Under the pieces are notes generated by a model, which saw only the letters and a program-made list of their open reading frames with translations, had not been told where the DNA came from and searched no databases. A program made the position numbers and the translations under genes. Below are positions 17,000 through 25,295 of a stretch of 64,000 bases of DNA, piece after piece (the stretch's first letter is position 1; the number at the start of each line of letters is the position of its first letter). The stretch comes from Capsulimonas corticalis (GTDB lineage Bacteria; Armatimonadota; Armatimonadia; Armatimonadales; Capsulimonadaceae), in assembly GCF_003574315.2 (NCBI RefSeq), contig NZ_AP025739.1, forward strand, positions 3,286,001 through 3,350,000. Direction: 5' to 3'.

Positions 17000-17410
17000 T
17001 TAAAGCGGTGGGGGCGGCGGGCCGTCGGTCGAGTAGACGTACTTGTCGGCCGCGCTGACCGGGGACGTCCCGGAGCTGGTCGAAACCGTAATATCCACCG
17101 TGCCGGCTCCCGGAGGCGATGTGGCCTTTATGGTGGTGCTGGAGACATAGGTGATGCTGGCGGCGCTGCTGGTTCCGAACTTCACTCCCAGACCGCTGCT
17201 GGAGCTGCCGAAGAACGCCCCATTGATGGTGATGATCGTGCCGCCGAGAGCCGTGCCAGTCGTCGGGCTGATGCTGGTGACGGCCGGCGCCGGATCGGAG
17301 GAGCCTCCGCCGCCTCCGCCCCCGCCGCAGCCGGCGAGCAGAACGATCGGAAGGGCGGCGAGGACGCCCAGGGCGCACACTCGGCGCATCGTCGGATGGA
17401 TTGCGGTCAT
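17000..17410 (-). CDS. Small IPT/TIG-domain lipoprotein
   Basis: The ATG at 17410 gives 136 aa with a lipoprotein signal: ALPIVLLAGC puts the lipid cysteine near residue 26, followed by eight glycines. One IPT/TIG Ig-like domain follows, with VTSISPTTGTALGGTIITING, IKATSPPGAG and VDITVSTSSGTS. The protein ends in PPPPPL. An upstream in-frame ATG (17473) overlaps gatB and would bury the signal peptide, so it was rejected. It lies between gatB and tilS on the same strand, 25 and 28 nt from each. The role is unknown. Confidence 0.75.
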   Translation of the reverse strand: MTAIHPTMRRVCALGVLAALPIVLLAGCGGGGGGGGSSDPAPAVTSISPTTGTALGGTIITINGAFFGSSSSGLGVKFGTSSAASITYVSSTTIKATSPPGAGTVDITVSTSSGTSPVSAADKYVYSTDGPPPPPL

Positions 17411-17435
17411 GCTGAGTTCCAATTCTTCCAGGTTC

Positions 17436-18872
17436 TTATTTGATACGGTCCGCGAGAAGACGATTGACGACATCGGGGCGCGCCTTGCCCTTGGTGGCGC
17501 GCATGACCTGACCGGTCAGGAAGGCCATGCTCTTGTCGTTGCCGGCTTTGATCTTGGCGACGACGTCCGGGTTCGCTTCCAGGACTTTGTCGACTTCAGC
17601 GGCGATTGCGCCTTCGTCATCGACCGCCGCCAGCCCCTCGGCCTCGACGATCTCCGGAGCGCTCTGGCCCGTCTCGAACATCTTTTCCAGGACGGTCTTC
17701 GCGACGCCGTTCGTGATCTTGCCGCTGTCGCGCAGCACGATCAGATCGCGTAGCGCGGCGGGCGTCACTTTGGTCTGCGTGATGTCCTGCCCAGAGGCGT
17801 TCAGCAGACGCGCCAGCTCGCCGGTGACATAGTTCGCGATCGCTTTGGGATCGACGCCATCGGTCGCGGCGGCCTCATAGAAATCGGCGACCGAACGCGA
17901 CGATGTCAGCACGGCGGCGTCGTACGGCCGCACGCCGTACTGGGTGACAAAGCGCTCGCGCTTGGCGTCGGGCAGCTCCGGCAGCGCCGCGCGCGCCGCT
18001 TCGATGTCGGCGTCGTGGAAGTGCAGCGGGACCAGGTCCGGCTCGGGGAAGTAGCGATACTCCTGCTCTTCTTCCTTGAAGCGCATATGGTAGGTTTCGC
18101 CGCGCAGGTCGTTCCAGCCCAGGGTCTCCTGCCGGACGACGCCCCCTTCATCGAGCAGAGCGCTCTGGCGCTCGACTTCGTATTGCACGCCCTTGAAGAC
18201 GGACTTGAAGGAGTTCAGGTTCTTGATCTCGGTCTTGACGCCGAACTTGTCCGAACCGACCGGGCGGATGCTGAGGTTCGGCTCGGCGCGCAGGTGTCCT
18301 TCTTCCATCTTGCCGTCGGAGACGTTCAAGTAGACCAGGATCGTGCGCAGCTTCTCCAGGTACGCGCGCGCTTCTTCCGCGGAGTGCAGGTCCGGCGGGA
18401 ACTCAGTGACGATCTCCATCAGCGGCACGCCGCTGCGGTTGTAATCGACTTCGCTTTCGTTGCCGCCCGCATGGATCAGCTTGCCGGTATCTTCCTCCAG
18501 GTGAACGCGCCGGATATGCACGCGCTTCGACGAACCGTCCTCCAGCGTGATATCCAAGTATCCGCTATGTCCGATCGGATCGTCGTACTGCGAGATCTGG
18601 TAGCCCTTGGGGATGTCGGGATAGAAGTAATTCTTGCGCGCGAAGAGGCAGTCCCGCGACACCTGGCAGTTCAGCGCCAGCGCGGTGCGCAGCACCAGCT
18701 CCACCGCCAGCTTGTTCATGACGGGCAGAGATCCGGGAAGCCCAAGACAGACGGGACACGTGCGCGTGTTCGGCGCGCCGCCGAACTCATTGGCGCACCC
18801 GCAAAACATCTTGCTCTCCGTCAATAGCTCGGCATGGCACTCCATGCCGATGACCGTTTCGTAATTGCTCAT
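17436..18872 (-). CDS. gatB: Asp-tRNA(Asn)/Glu-tRNA(Gln) amidotransferase subunit B
   Basis: The 478-aa protein starts [20 protein letters not shown]. Its catalytic cradle contains the zinc cysteines in [21 protein letters not shown], followed by the usual [20 protein letters not shown]-like region (interrupted here by normal variation), a cradle domain and a C-terminal YqeY-like tail domain. GatB phosphorylates misacylated Glu-tRNA(Gln) and/or Asp-tRNA(Asn) for amidation. It is separated from gatA by 221 bp containing a multi-hairpin repeat. Confidence 0.97.
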   Translation of the reverse strand: MSNYETVIGMECHAELLTESKMFCGCANEFGGAPNTRTCPVCLGLPGSLPVMNKLAVELVLRTALALNCQVSRDCLFARKNYFYPDIPKGYQISQYDDPIGHSGYLDITLEDGSSKRVHIRRVHLEEDTGKLIHAGGNESEVDYNRSGVPLMEIVTEFPPDLHSAEEARAYLEKLRTILVYLNVSDGKMEEGHLRAEPNLSIRPVGSDKFGVKTEIKNLNSFKSVFKGVQYEVERQSALLDEGGVVRQETLGWNDLRGETYHMRFKEEEQEYRYFPEPDLVPLHFHDADIEAARAALPELPDAKRERFVTQYGVRPYDAAVLTSSRSVADFYEAAATDGVDPKAIANYVTGELARLLNASGQDITQTKVTPAALRDLIVLRDSGKITNGVAKTVLEKMFETGQSAPEIVEAEGLAAVDDEGAIAAEVDKVLEANPDVVAKIKAGNDKSMAFLTGQVMRATKGKARPDVVNRLLADRIK

Positions 18873-18920
18873 AAGGGGTTTTATCCTAAGCGTGATGTTG
18901 CCGTTGGGGCGGACACATTA

Positions 18921-19069
18921 CCCCGCACTGAAGTACGGGGCTAGGGGTGGCTTCGCCACCGACCGTCCGTGCCGGACGGAGGAAAAGGAAACGTTGGCGA
19001 TTGCGCTCTTCCGTCCGGCACGGACGGTCGGTGGTGGAGCCACCCCCAGCCAGGTACTTCAGTGCCTGG
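18921..19069. repeat. Multi-hairpin inverted repeat (family A) between gatA and gatB
   Basis: Two arms of 60 nt (18921-18980 and 19010-19069) are inverted copies with seven differences and a 29-nt centre. Each arm consists of three small hairpins: CCCCG/CGGGG (or CCAGG/CCTGG) around CACTGAAGTA, then a GGTGG/CCACC stem, then CCGTCCG/CGGACGG. The CC-to-AG and GG-to-CT differences between arms are compensatory. A relative lies at 34875-35079. The 221-bp gatA-gatB gap holds nothing else recognisable. Confidence 0.9.
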
Positions 19070-19093
19070 TCTCAGCGCGTTGCGATTATTTAT

Positions 19094-20551
19094 TTACAAA
19101 CTCGCCCGTCGCGTGTGCCAGTCGGTTGACTGCTCGTAGGCATGGGCCGCGCGGAGCAGTATTTCTTCGCCGAAGGCGGGGGCCATGATCTGCAAGCCGA
19201 TGGGCAGGCCGTTGGTGAAGCCGCAGGGCAGCGAGATCGCCGGGATGCCGGCCATGTTCGCCGGGATCGTCAGGACGTCGCTCAGCTTCATCGCCAGCGG
19301 ATCGCCGGTCTTCTGGCCGATCGGGAAGGCGACGGTCGGGGCGGTCGGCGAGAGCAGGACGTCGTACTTTTCGAACGCCTGGTCGAAGTCGCGCTTGATC
19401 AGGGTGCGGACCTTTTGCGCCTTGAGGTAGAAGGCGTCGTAGTATCCGGCCGAGAGCGCGTAGGTGCCGAGCATGATGCGCTGCTTGACTTCGGGGCCGA
19501 AGCCCTCTTCGCGGGTCTTTTCAAACAGATCGATATGGCTGGTCGCGCGGGCGGTGCGATGCCCGAAGCGGACGCCGTCGTAGCGCGCCAGATTGGACGA
19601 CGCTTCGGCGGGGGCCAGAATATAGTAGGTCGGCAGCGCGTATTCGGAGTGGGGGAGGCTGACTTCCTCGGCGATAGCGCCGAGCGAGACGAGCTTGTCC
19701 ACGGCCGCGCGCACGGCGTCGGCGATCACGCCTTCGACACCCTGCGCGAAGTACTCTTTCGGAACGCCGATGCGCAGGCCCTTCACGTCGCCCGTCAGCG
19801 CCTTGGTGTAATCGGGCACGTCGCGGACGATGCTGGTGCTGTCCATGTCGTCGTGGCCGCTGATCGCGCCAAGAAGAAGGGCGGCGTCACGGACGTCCTT
19901 GGTGATCGGGCCGATCTGGTCCAGCGACGAAGCGAAGGCGATCAGACCGTAGCGGCTGACGCGTCCGTACGTGGGCTTGAGACCGACGACTCCGCAGTAG
20001 GCGGCGGGCTGGCGGATGGAGCCGCCGGTGTCCGAGCCGAGCGACCAGACGGCCTCGCCGGCCGCCACCGACGCGGTCGAGCCGCCGGAGGAGCCGCCGG
20101 GCACGTAGTCCAGGTTCCAGGGATTGCGCGTCGGGAACAGTCCGGAGTTCTCGGTGCTGCTGCCCATCGCGAACTCGTCCAGGTTCGCCTTGCCGACGAA
20201 CACGCTGCCGGAGGTCTTGAGCTTCTCGACAACGGTGGCGTCGTAGGGCGGGTGGAAGCCGCGTAGGATCTTCGACGAGCAGGTCGTTTCGACGCCGATC
20301 GTGCAGAGATTATCCTTGAGCGCCAATGGAATCCCGGCGGCGGCGGAGACGGTTTCGCCGGCGGCGATCTTGGCGTCCACGGCGTCGGCCTGCGCGAGCG
20401 CCTGCTCGCGCGTCACGGTCACGAACGATTGGACGCGGGATTCGACAGCTTCGACGCGGTCCAGAACGCTCTGGGCGACCTCGCGCGCGGAGATCTCTTT
20501 GGCGCGGATCTTGTCGGACAGCTCATGGGCCGTCAGTTCGAATAGTTCCAA
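19094..20551 (-). CDS. gatA: Asp-tRNA(Asn)/Glu-tRNA(Gln) amidotransferase subunit A
   Basis: This is a 485-aa amidase-signature protein. The catalytic Lys is Lys79 in PLALKDNLC; the signature GGSSGGS spans about 152-158 and [16 protein letters not shown] supplies the cis-serine and nucleophile serine. It releases ammonia from glutamine for the GatB reaction. The gene follows gatC by 6 nt, so the two are certainly co-transcribed. Length is normal for the family. Confidence 0.97.
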   Translation of the reverse strand: MELFELTAHELSDKIRAKEISAREVAQSVLDRVEAVESRVQSFVTVTREQALAQADAVDAKIAAGETVSAAAGIPLALKDNLCTIGVETTCSSKILRGFHPPYDATVVEKLKTSGSVFVGKANLDEFAMGSSTENSGLFPTRNPWNLDYVPGGSSGGSTASVAAGEAVWSLGSDTGGSIRQPAAYCGVVGLKPTYGRVSRYGLIAFASSLDQIGPITKDVRDAALLLGAISGHDDMDSTSIVRDVPDYTKALTGDVKGLRIGVPKEYFAQGVEGVIADAVRAAVDKLVSLGAIAEEVSLPHSEYALPTYYILAPAEASSNLARYDGVRFGHRTARATSHIDLFEKTREEGFGPEVKQRIMLGTYALSAGYYDAFYLKAQKVRTLIKRDFDQAFEKYDVLLSPTAPTVAFPIGQKTGDPLAMKLSDVLTIPANMAGIPAISLPCGFTNGLPIGLQIMAPAFGEEILLRAAHAYEQSTDWHTRRASL

Positions 20552-20557
20552 AATGGG

Positions 20558-20854
20558 TTAGCCCTCCACAATCTGAGGGACGATAAAGCTTCCGTCCCGC
20601 TTCTCCGGCGCGTTCTGCAAGGCTTGATCGCGGGGCAGGGAGGGGCGCACGGCGTCGTCCCGGAGCACATTTTGCAGCGGCAGGGAGTGCGACGTCGGCG
20701 GCACGTTCTCAGTGTCGAGCTGCTGGAGACGTTCGAACTGCTCCAGGATCCCGTTGAGATCGGTGGTGAGGCGCGTCTTCTCCGCATCGGTCAGCTGCAG
20801 CCGCGCGAGGAACGCGACGCGGGAGACTTCTTCCAAAGTGAGTTGAGCGGGCAT
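20558..20854 (-). CDS. gatC: Asp-tRNA(Asn)/Glu-tRNA(Gln) amidotransferase subunit C
   Basis: The ATG at 20854 gives 98 aa beginning MPAQLTLEEVSRVAFLARLQ. It includes the typical helical start, LNGILEQFERLQQLDTENVPPTSHSLPLQN split by usual spacing, and the ending DGSFIVPQIVEG, where FxVPxIVE is the family hallmark. GatC wraps around GatA and stabilises GatA-GatB. It heads the operon. A further in-frame ATG at 20878 would add eight residues and is less likely. Confidence 0.95.
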   Translation of the reverse strand: MPAQLTLEEVSRVAFLARLQLTDAEKTRLTTDLNGILEQFERLQQLDTENVPPTSHSLPLQNVLRDDAVRPSLPRDQALQNAPEKRDGSFIVPQIVEG

Positions 20855-20965
20855 AGGATTCCTTCGTCGGGGAGACAATCGCGGCTCATGCCGCGTTCTG
20901 ACCCACAGTATACCCGCCGCCTCCGCCGTGATGACAGCCTTTGGCGCGTTTTTGGCCTCAAAAAC

Positions 20966-21007
20966 GCAAAAAACGCGCTCCGGGAGAGTTCCCGAGGCGC
21001 GTTTTTG
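20966..21007 (-). terminator. Terminator after the zinc-ribbon gene
   Basis: An AAAAACGCGC-type stem with an inner CGGGA/TCCCG pair is followed by an A/T-rich stretch on both sides. It lies 24 nt past the stop at 21031 and just upstream of gatC, so it separates the two transcripts. Confidence 0.75.
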
Positions 21008-21030
21008 TGATTGCTATTATGAGGACCGTT

Positions 21031-21399
21031 CTACGCCTGGGGCGTGGAACGCGGCTTCTTCTTTGGCGGAGGCATCGCTGCTTCCAGCGATTTCAGATCC
21101 GACAGGTTTTCCAGGGCAAAATGAAAATCGATGACTTCATTAATATCGATGGGGCCTTGAACAGTGAACTGCTCGCGCTCCTCCGTCGACACTTCAATAG
21201 CGACATCCTTGAGGATGCCCTCTTCCCACTCTTCTTGCTTGATAAATTGCTCACCGAGCTTTTTACAGCGCGAACAGCGGAACTTGACGTACACGAAACT
21301 GGGACCGAAGAGGCGCAGGTAGTACCCGTGCTGAACGACGTCCTTGGCGATAATTCGCTGGCCGCAGTTACACTTGATCGATGTTCGCATATTACTCAT
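21031..21399 (-). CDS. Conserved zinc-ribbon-like protein of unknown function
   Basis: This 122-aa protein has two cysteine pairs, KCNCGQ near residue 9 and FRCSRCKK near residue 41, that could bind one zinc ion. An acidic middle (EEWEEGILKDVAIEVSTEEREQ), a segment rich in Asp, Glu and Ile, and a basic Pro/Lys tail (PPPKKKPRSTPQA) follow. It has its own terminator and no operon partner. The fold suggests a nucleic-acid or protein adaptor, but I do not recognise the family. Confidence 0.7.
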   Translation of the reverse strand: MSNMRTSIKCNCGQRIIAKDVVQHGYYLRLFGPSFVYVKFRCSRCKKLGEQFIKQEEWEEGILKDVAIEVSTEEREQFTVQGPIDINEVIDFHFALENLSDLKSLEAAMPPPKKKPRSTPQA

Positions 21400-21583
21400 A
21401 AGTGTCCACCTCCCGGTTACGTTTCAGACGCAGGCTCTGAATAAAGGCTTGCCGAACGGCAGATGAGGTAAAGTACGGGCGGCGATAGAAACAGGTTTCT
21501 CGATCGTAGATCCCTACTCAACTCTCATTATAGCATATATTATGGCGGAACCGCCCCAAAACTTGACTCCGAATCCTGAGTCC

Positions 21584-22597
21584 TCAAAACCCGGGAATCG
21601 GTCTCATTGCGCCAAATTCAATCTGTCGAGCAATATCCCGGCGTAGCTTCAACAAGGCGACGTCCTTCGCTTTCGCCTCCAGCATCATATCGAAGGATCG
21701 GCGCTTGTCTCCTTCGACAGCCTCCCAAAAGAGCGCGAATTCCATCGGATCGATGAAATCCGAGTGCGCTTTCGTGGGTGGGACCTTCCATTTTTGGACG
21801 GTTTTCGCTCGTCCCGTGTTCCCCGTTTCTTTGGTTTCGACGACATCGAACGACGTGCTGGGGGAGGAGTAGTGGATCTTGGGAATCACGCTCTCCGGCC
21901 ACGTTCCCAGCGCCGCTGTCAATGCGTCTCGCATGGAAACGCCTTCGGGGTTGAGGCAGAAGTGATGAAGATTGTCGAAAATGACGGGGCATCCGGTCGC
22001 TTCGTGAATCTTCATGGTTTCTGAGTGGGAAAAAGAAACGTCGTCATTCTCGACGACCAGGCGGCGTTTCGTCGCCTCCGGTAGATTTTTGTATCTACTG
22101 ATAAAACGTTTTAAACTCTCCTCGCGTTCCCCGTAGACCCCGCCGACATGAGTCACGACGACCGCTTCCGGTCCGCACCCCATGGAATCGAGGATTTGGG
22201 CCTGCGCGTTCAGATCCAGGATCGATTTGCGCGCCACTTCCTCATCCAGGGCGTTCAGGAGAATATACTGCGAGGGATGCAGACTCAGGCGAATATCGTA
22301 CTTGCGCGCGAGCGCGCCCAGCTCCGCAAGCTCGGAGGCCGCCTCGGTGAGCTGATGATGGAACTGCGGGAGATCGGGATGGGTGAGATAGGGCGCGAAG
22401 TCCGACGACATCCGGTACATATGGATATCGCTTTTGTAAAGATAGTGGAAGATCTCGGCGACATATTCGATGGACTGCCGAACGTGAGGCTCGCTCTGCC
22501 AGCGCCGGGCGTCGTTCGATTTCAAGACGGACACCGGGTCCACCGTGGTTTGATTGCCGCCTGCCCCCAATACTTTGACCGCAAATCCCAGCCGCAT
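21584..22597 (-). CDS. uvsE: UV damage endonuclease
   Basis: The 337-aa protein has the UVDE/UvsE TIM-barrel pattern: LGFAVKVLG, HMYRMSSDFAPYLTHPDL, RLSLHPSQYILLN, VVTHVGGVYGEREESLKRF, LVVENDD, PVIFDNLHHFCLN and KIHYSSPS. These supply the metal-binding His, Glu and Asp residues. The enzyme cuts 5' of cyclobutane dimers, 6-4 products and some abasic sites. A BlaI-type operator identical in core to those of the blaI unit lies about 105 bp upstream (22703-22717), between this gene and the abrB-like gene. Only about 150 bp separate the two. Confidence 0.95.
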   Translation of the reverse strand: MRLGFAVKVLGAGGNQTTVDPVSVLKSNDARRWQSEPHVRQSIEYVAEIFHYLYKSDIHMYRMSSDFAPYLTHPDLPQFHHQLTEAASELAELGALARKYDIRLSLHPSQYILLNALDEEVARKSILDLNAQAQILDSMGCGPEAVVVTHVGGVYGEREESLKRFISRYKNLPEATKRRLVVENDDVSFSHSETMKIHEATGCPVIFDNLHHFCLNPEGVSMRDALTAALGTWPESVIPKIHYSSPSTSFDVVETKETGNTGRAKTVQKWKVPPTKAHSDFIDPMEFALFWEAVEGDKRRSFDMMLEAKAKDVALLKLRRDIARQIEFGAMRPIPGF

Positions 22598-22702
22598 CGT
22601 AGCGCCTCTTTTCTGAGTCTCTTATACCCAGAATCGAGGCGCATGGATGGGATGAGAAAAAAAAGTCAGTCTGCTTGATACTTTTAAGATCGTTTCTATG
22701 CA

Positions 22703-22717
22703 GTTACTCTGTGTAAC
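22703..22717 (+). promoter_or_regulatory. BlaI-type operator upstream of uvsE
   Basis: GTTACTCTGTGTAAC, extended to 7-bp arms as CAGTTAC/GTAACTG, matches the other two sites of the cluster (consensus GTTACnyTGTGTAAC). It lies after the abrB-like stop and ahead of uvsE. Confidence 0.75.
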
Positions 22718-22754
22718 TGATAGGGCGCGCAAATGCTTCGCCCTAAAAGTGAAG

Positions 22755-23027
22755 TTAGTCGAGTAGCGCGTCAGAAATCGCCGGAGTCGATGCGACTTCG
22801 GCGATTGGCTTCAAGTCCTCTTGCCATTGCCGCAGATGTCGTCCGAGGGCGGAGGAAGAGATCAATATCAATCCCGCTCCGTAAAATAAACCCGGACTTA
22901 TTCCGCACATTTGCCCGATCAGCAGGCAGTCGCCTGGACGTAAATCGCACCGCTGCCGCACCCAGGATGGAAGTGTGATTTGTCCTTGATCATCCACCAC
23001 TACTATGCTCATTTGTGTTTTCTTCAT
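22755..23027 (-). CDS. AbrB/SpoVT-type regulator, module copy 1
   Basis: The ATG at 23027 gives 90 aa. Residues 1-45 read KKTQMSIVVVDDQGQITLPS then WVRQRCDLRPGDCLLIGQ, the swapped-hairpin AbrB DNA-binding pattern. The C-terminus (ALGRHLRQWQEDLKPIAE) is a predicted amphipathic helix. It follows the barrel-protein gene by 37 nt. A close paralogue (61406-61678) follows the paralogous barrel gene in the same relative order. Both have the run AAGCAGAAG shortly before the ATG. The middle (GLFYGAGLILIS) is unusually hydrophobic for AbrB. Confidence 0.85.
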   Translation of the reverse strand: MKKTQMSIVVVDDQGQITLPSWVRQRCDLRPGDCLLIGQMCGISPGLFYGAGLILISSSALGRHLRQWQEDLKPIAEVASTPAISDALLD

Positions 23028-23064
23028 CGCTTCTGCTTCCGTGATTTCCAATGGCGTTGTCCTT

Positions 23065-23724
23065 TCAAAGCCGAACTCCCAGATCGAAATTGAATCCCGA
23101 GAGATCGAGTCCGCGAACTTTGCCTATTCCTAAATATCGAGCTTCGACAAAAACGCGTTTCCCGACCGTCGCGCCTAAAAAGATGCTGCCGCCCTCCGTA
23201 AATCGAGTTCGAGAGTGGATGTCTTCTGTTGGGACACATAATTCTGTGGCGACGATATTGAGCGTGGCCCCCGCATATGGAATAAACGCAGGGCGATGGG
23301 TTGGATCAAATGCCCTCAATGCCCGGCGGTACTCAATTCCTATAGGCGCGAGAAAGGCGTGATTGTCTCCCGATTTGTTCGAATAGATGCTCAAATCGAA
23401 ACTGAGCTTGCCTTGGGAAAGCGCGCTCTTAACCCCTCCGACGCCCAGACCGATTTTGGTCCATGACCCGCCGAACGTGTCGCGTGAGTGTCCACTCGTG
23501 GGAGTGAAGATACCAAGATTCACGCCGATAGGCGGAAGCTTTCGCTGTTTTTTCGTGGATGGCTGATCCGCTCCATCCTCTTGAGGGGGCTTTGACTCCG
23601 TATCGCCAGTTGCTGTGGGTGTCGAGGATGTGTCCTGAGCCCACGCGGGTGAGGCAATCAAGATGATCAATAGGATCAAAACCGCAGTGGTGAGAGTGTA
23701 TGGGCGAATTCTTAACTTTGACAT
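23065..23724 (-). CDS. Outer-membrane beta-barrel-type protein, module copy 1
   Basis: The ATG at 23724 has GGAGG 4 nt upstream and gives 219 aa. It has a signal peptide (about residues 8-30, ending AWAQ), a polar linker rich in Thr, Pro, Glu and Lys (31-60), then alternating strands: IGVNLGIFTPTS, KIGLGVGGV, KLSFDLSIYSNKSG, APIGIEYRRAL, PYAGATLNIVATELC, SIFLGATVG and FVEARYLGIGKV, ending FDLGVRL. This is a small outer-membrane-barrel pattern with an aromatic/hydrophobic end. A palindrome at 23764-23778 lies 40 bp upstream. Its paralogue at 60078-60785 is highly similar from the barrel onward. Confidence 0.75.
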   Translation of the reverse strand: MSKLRIRPYTLTTAVLILLIILIASPAWAQDTSSTPTATGDTESKPPQEDGADQPSTKKQRKLPPIGVNLGIFTPTSGHSRDTFGGSWTKIGLGVGGVKSALSQGKLSFDLSIYSNKSGDNHAFLAPIGIEYRRALRAFDPTHRPAFIPYAGATLNIVATELCVPTEDIHSRTRFTEGGSIFLGATVGKRVFVEARYLGIGKVRGLDLSGFNFDLGVRL

Positions 23725-23763
23725 GAAACCTCCATTGTTCAATACGGGGCTTTTTAACAATCT

Positions 23764-23778
23764 GTTACACAGCGTAAC
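23764..23778 (-). promoter_or_regulatory. BlaI-type operator upstream of the barrel-protein gene
   Basis: On the minus strand this reads GTTACGCTGTGTAAC, with outer bases making a perfect 7-bp-arm palindrome (CTGTTAC/GTAACAG). It lies between the BlaR1-like gene and the barrel gene, 40 bp from the start codon. It could let the barrel-abrB pair be transcribed separately from blaI-blaR1. Confidence 0.8.
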
Positions 23779-23847
23779 AGATTGTCGCAAAGGCAGAAAG
23801 TTTCATCACTATCATCGGTGATTTGCGGCGTTTGCGTCGCTGGAAGT

Positions 23848-24804
23848 TCACGCGATGATATTGATGAGAACGTAAATCGGAACGAACCAGAGCCAGAAAC
23901 GCGAGGATGGATGATGGTTCGGAGGATTTGCCAGGTCATGGGCGCGCGCCAGCAGATCGTAGGTCTCATTGCGTTCGGTAACGGAAAGAGGCCGGGCGAA
24001 CGCAGATCCGAATTCTAGGGAGGCGGAGCCCCCGCCATGTTCGGCGAAGGCCAGCAGCGCGCGCGTATAGCGGACACGTCCAACGGCTGCGGAGGCCTGG
24101 CGGTCGCAGACGCGCTCCGCCTCAAACTCCGCCTGGGCGAGAATAGGCTTCCAGCCGGGAAAATACCAGAACAGCCGTCGCATTCCGTGAAGCAGAAAAC
24201 GCAGCAAGGGATCACGTCGTCTGGCATGCGCGCGTTCATGCGCGACCACCGCGTCTCGATGTTCGCTGCGCCAGATGGGAGCGCTGATAAAAATTTGTGG
24301 ACGCACCAATCCAAAGGTAAAAGCCGTCCATGCGGTCGTTTCTAGAATCCAGAGGCCCGGGCCGGCGCGTCGGGGCAGACGAGAGATCGCGAGCGCCGCG
24401 CGCGCGTAGTCGAGGATCCCGCCGCCGACCGCGAAGATATGTCCAGAGATTCGAATGCCCATCAAAACGGTGAGCGCCGCGAGCAGCAGGCATGGGGTCT
24501 GATCCGTGACGGCCGTTGGAGGATGACTTAAGTAAATGGGCGGCGCATGTATTCCTTGATGATTAAGCCCGCCGACGCCAACGGAAATGCTATGGATCAG
24601 ATCTTCGCGCCAGTTCGGTTCTACTCGGACCCAGACTTGGCAGGCGACTGGGAAGAAAGCGAGCCACCAAAGAACGCGGCATCGCTGTTCTGGATCGGTC
24701 ATACCCGCGCGCGGGACAACCCAGCGCCAGACGGCGTAGATACACAGCGGCGCGAGTAAGCCCACGAGCAGGCGCAGCTGTGGAAAGAATGGCACAATCA
24801 GCAT
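23848..24804 (-). CDS. BlaR1/MecR1-like M56 membrane metallopeptidase without sensor domain
   Basis: The 318-aa protein has hydrophobic helices at about residues 5-30, 43-60, 104-130 and 155-175. It carries a zinc peptidase motif HERAH at 189-193 and the downstream metal ligand region AEFEAERVCDRQAS near 225-235. A final helix sits at the end (about 300-318). In the family, signal sensing triggers self-cleavage and then cleavage of BlaI. The gene starts 6 nt after the blaI stop. It lacks the roughly 250-residue penicillin-binding sensor of classical BlaR1 (about 600 aa), so the signal is not obviously a beta-lactam. No beta-lactamase is present. Confidence 0.85.
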   Translation of the reverse strand: MLIVPFFPQLRLLVGLLAPLCIYAVWRWVVPRAGMTDPEQRCRVLWWLAFFPVACQVWVRVEPNWREDLIHSISVGVGGLNHQGIHAPPIYLSHPPTAVTDQTPCLLLAALTVLMGIRISGHIFAVGGGILDYARAALAISRLPRRAGPGLWILETTAWTAFTFGLVRPQIFISAPIWRSEHRDAVVAHERAHARRRDPLLRFLLHGMRRLFWYFPGWKPILAQAEFEAERVCDRQASAAVGRVRYTRALLAFAEHGGGSASLEFGSAFARPLSVTERNETYDLLARAHDLANPPNHHPSSRFWLWFVPIYVLINIIA

Positions 24805-24810
24805 TCGTGC

Positions 24811-25209
24811 TTACTCCGATTCGATCTCACTCAGCAGCGCGCGTAATTCTTCCAGCCGCTCCGGCCTTTCTTTGAGAAGATCGGCAAACTGGCTGATTGC
24901 GGTGGACCCAAATCCCGTCAGCAGGCTGTCCAGCATTTTTCGCGATACCTGTGTCTCCAGTGTTTCCTGAGAGATCGCGGCTCGATAGACATAGGCGCGT
25001 TTGTGGAGTGTTCTTAGCAGCAGCTCTTTTTCGACGAGGCGCGCCATGACGGTCTTGACCGTCTCATAAGAGATTTGCGATTCGATACGCTCATGCACTT
25101 CAGAAACTGTGGCTTCGCCTAACTCCCAGACCACCGACATGATCTGCCGTTCCAGCGTCCCCAGGACGCCGTCCAGCCCATTCTTATTGATTTTATACTG
25201 GCTCCACAT
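24811..25209 (-). CDS. BlaI/MecI-family repressor
   Basis: This 132-aa protein has a winged-helix domain (LERQIMSVVWELGEATVSEVHERI, then SYETVKTVMARLVEKELL) and a C-terminal dimerisation helix region (about 85-130). BlaI represses its targets until cleaved by BlaR1-type peptidases. A palindrome GTTACTTTGTGTAAC lies 18 bp upstream, so autoregulation is likely. The same motif stands before the barrel-protein gene and uvsE. The start ATG at 25209 has AGAGGAAAAAGAG just upstream. Confidence 0.93.
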   Translation of the reverse strand: MWSQYKINKNGLDGVLGTLERQIMSVVWELGEATVSEVHERIESQISYETVKTVMARLVEKELLLRTLHKRAYVYRAAISQETLETQVSRKMLDSLLTGFGSTAISQFADLLKERPERLEELRALLSEIESE

Positions 25210-25227
25210 CTCTTTTTCCTCTGGTCC

Positions 25228-25242
25228 GTTACTTTGTGTAAC
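25228..25242 (+). promoter_or_regulatory. BlaI-type operator upstream of blaI
   Basis: GTTACTTTGTGTAAC lies 19-33 bp upstream of the blaI start. Its minus-strand context contains a possible -35 TTAGCA and -10 TAACGG, the latter inside the palindrome, so binding would block the promoter. Confidence 0.8.
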
Positions 25243-25295
25243 AGATATTGCTAATCACTGGGCGCCGATACGGTATGGCGCGGCGGCGCTTTGAT

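Noticed and set aside
18865-19188. Plus-strand frame across the gatA-gatB spacer
   Set aside because: It lies inside the multi-hairpin repeat and has no coding features.
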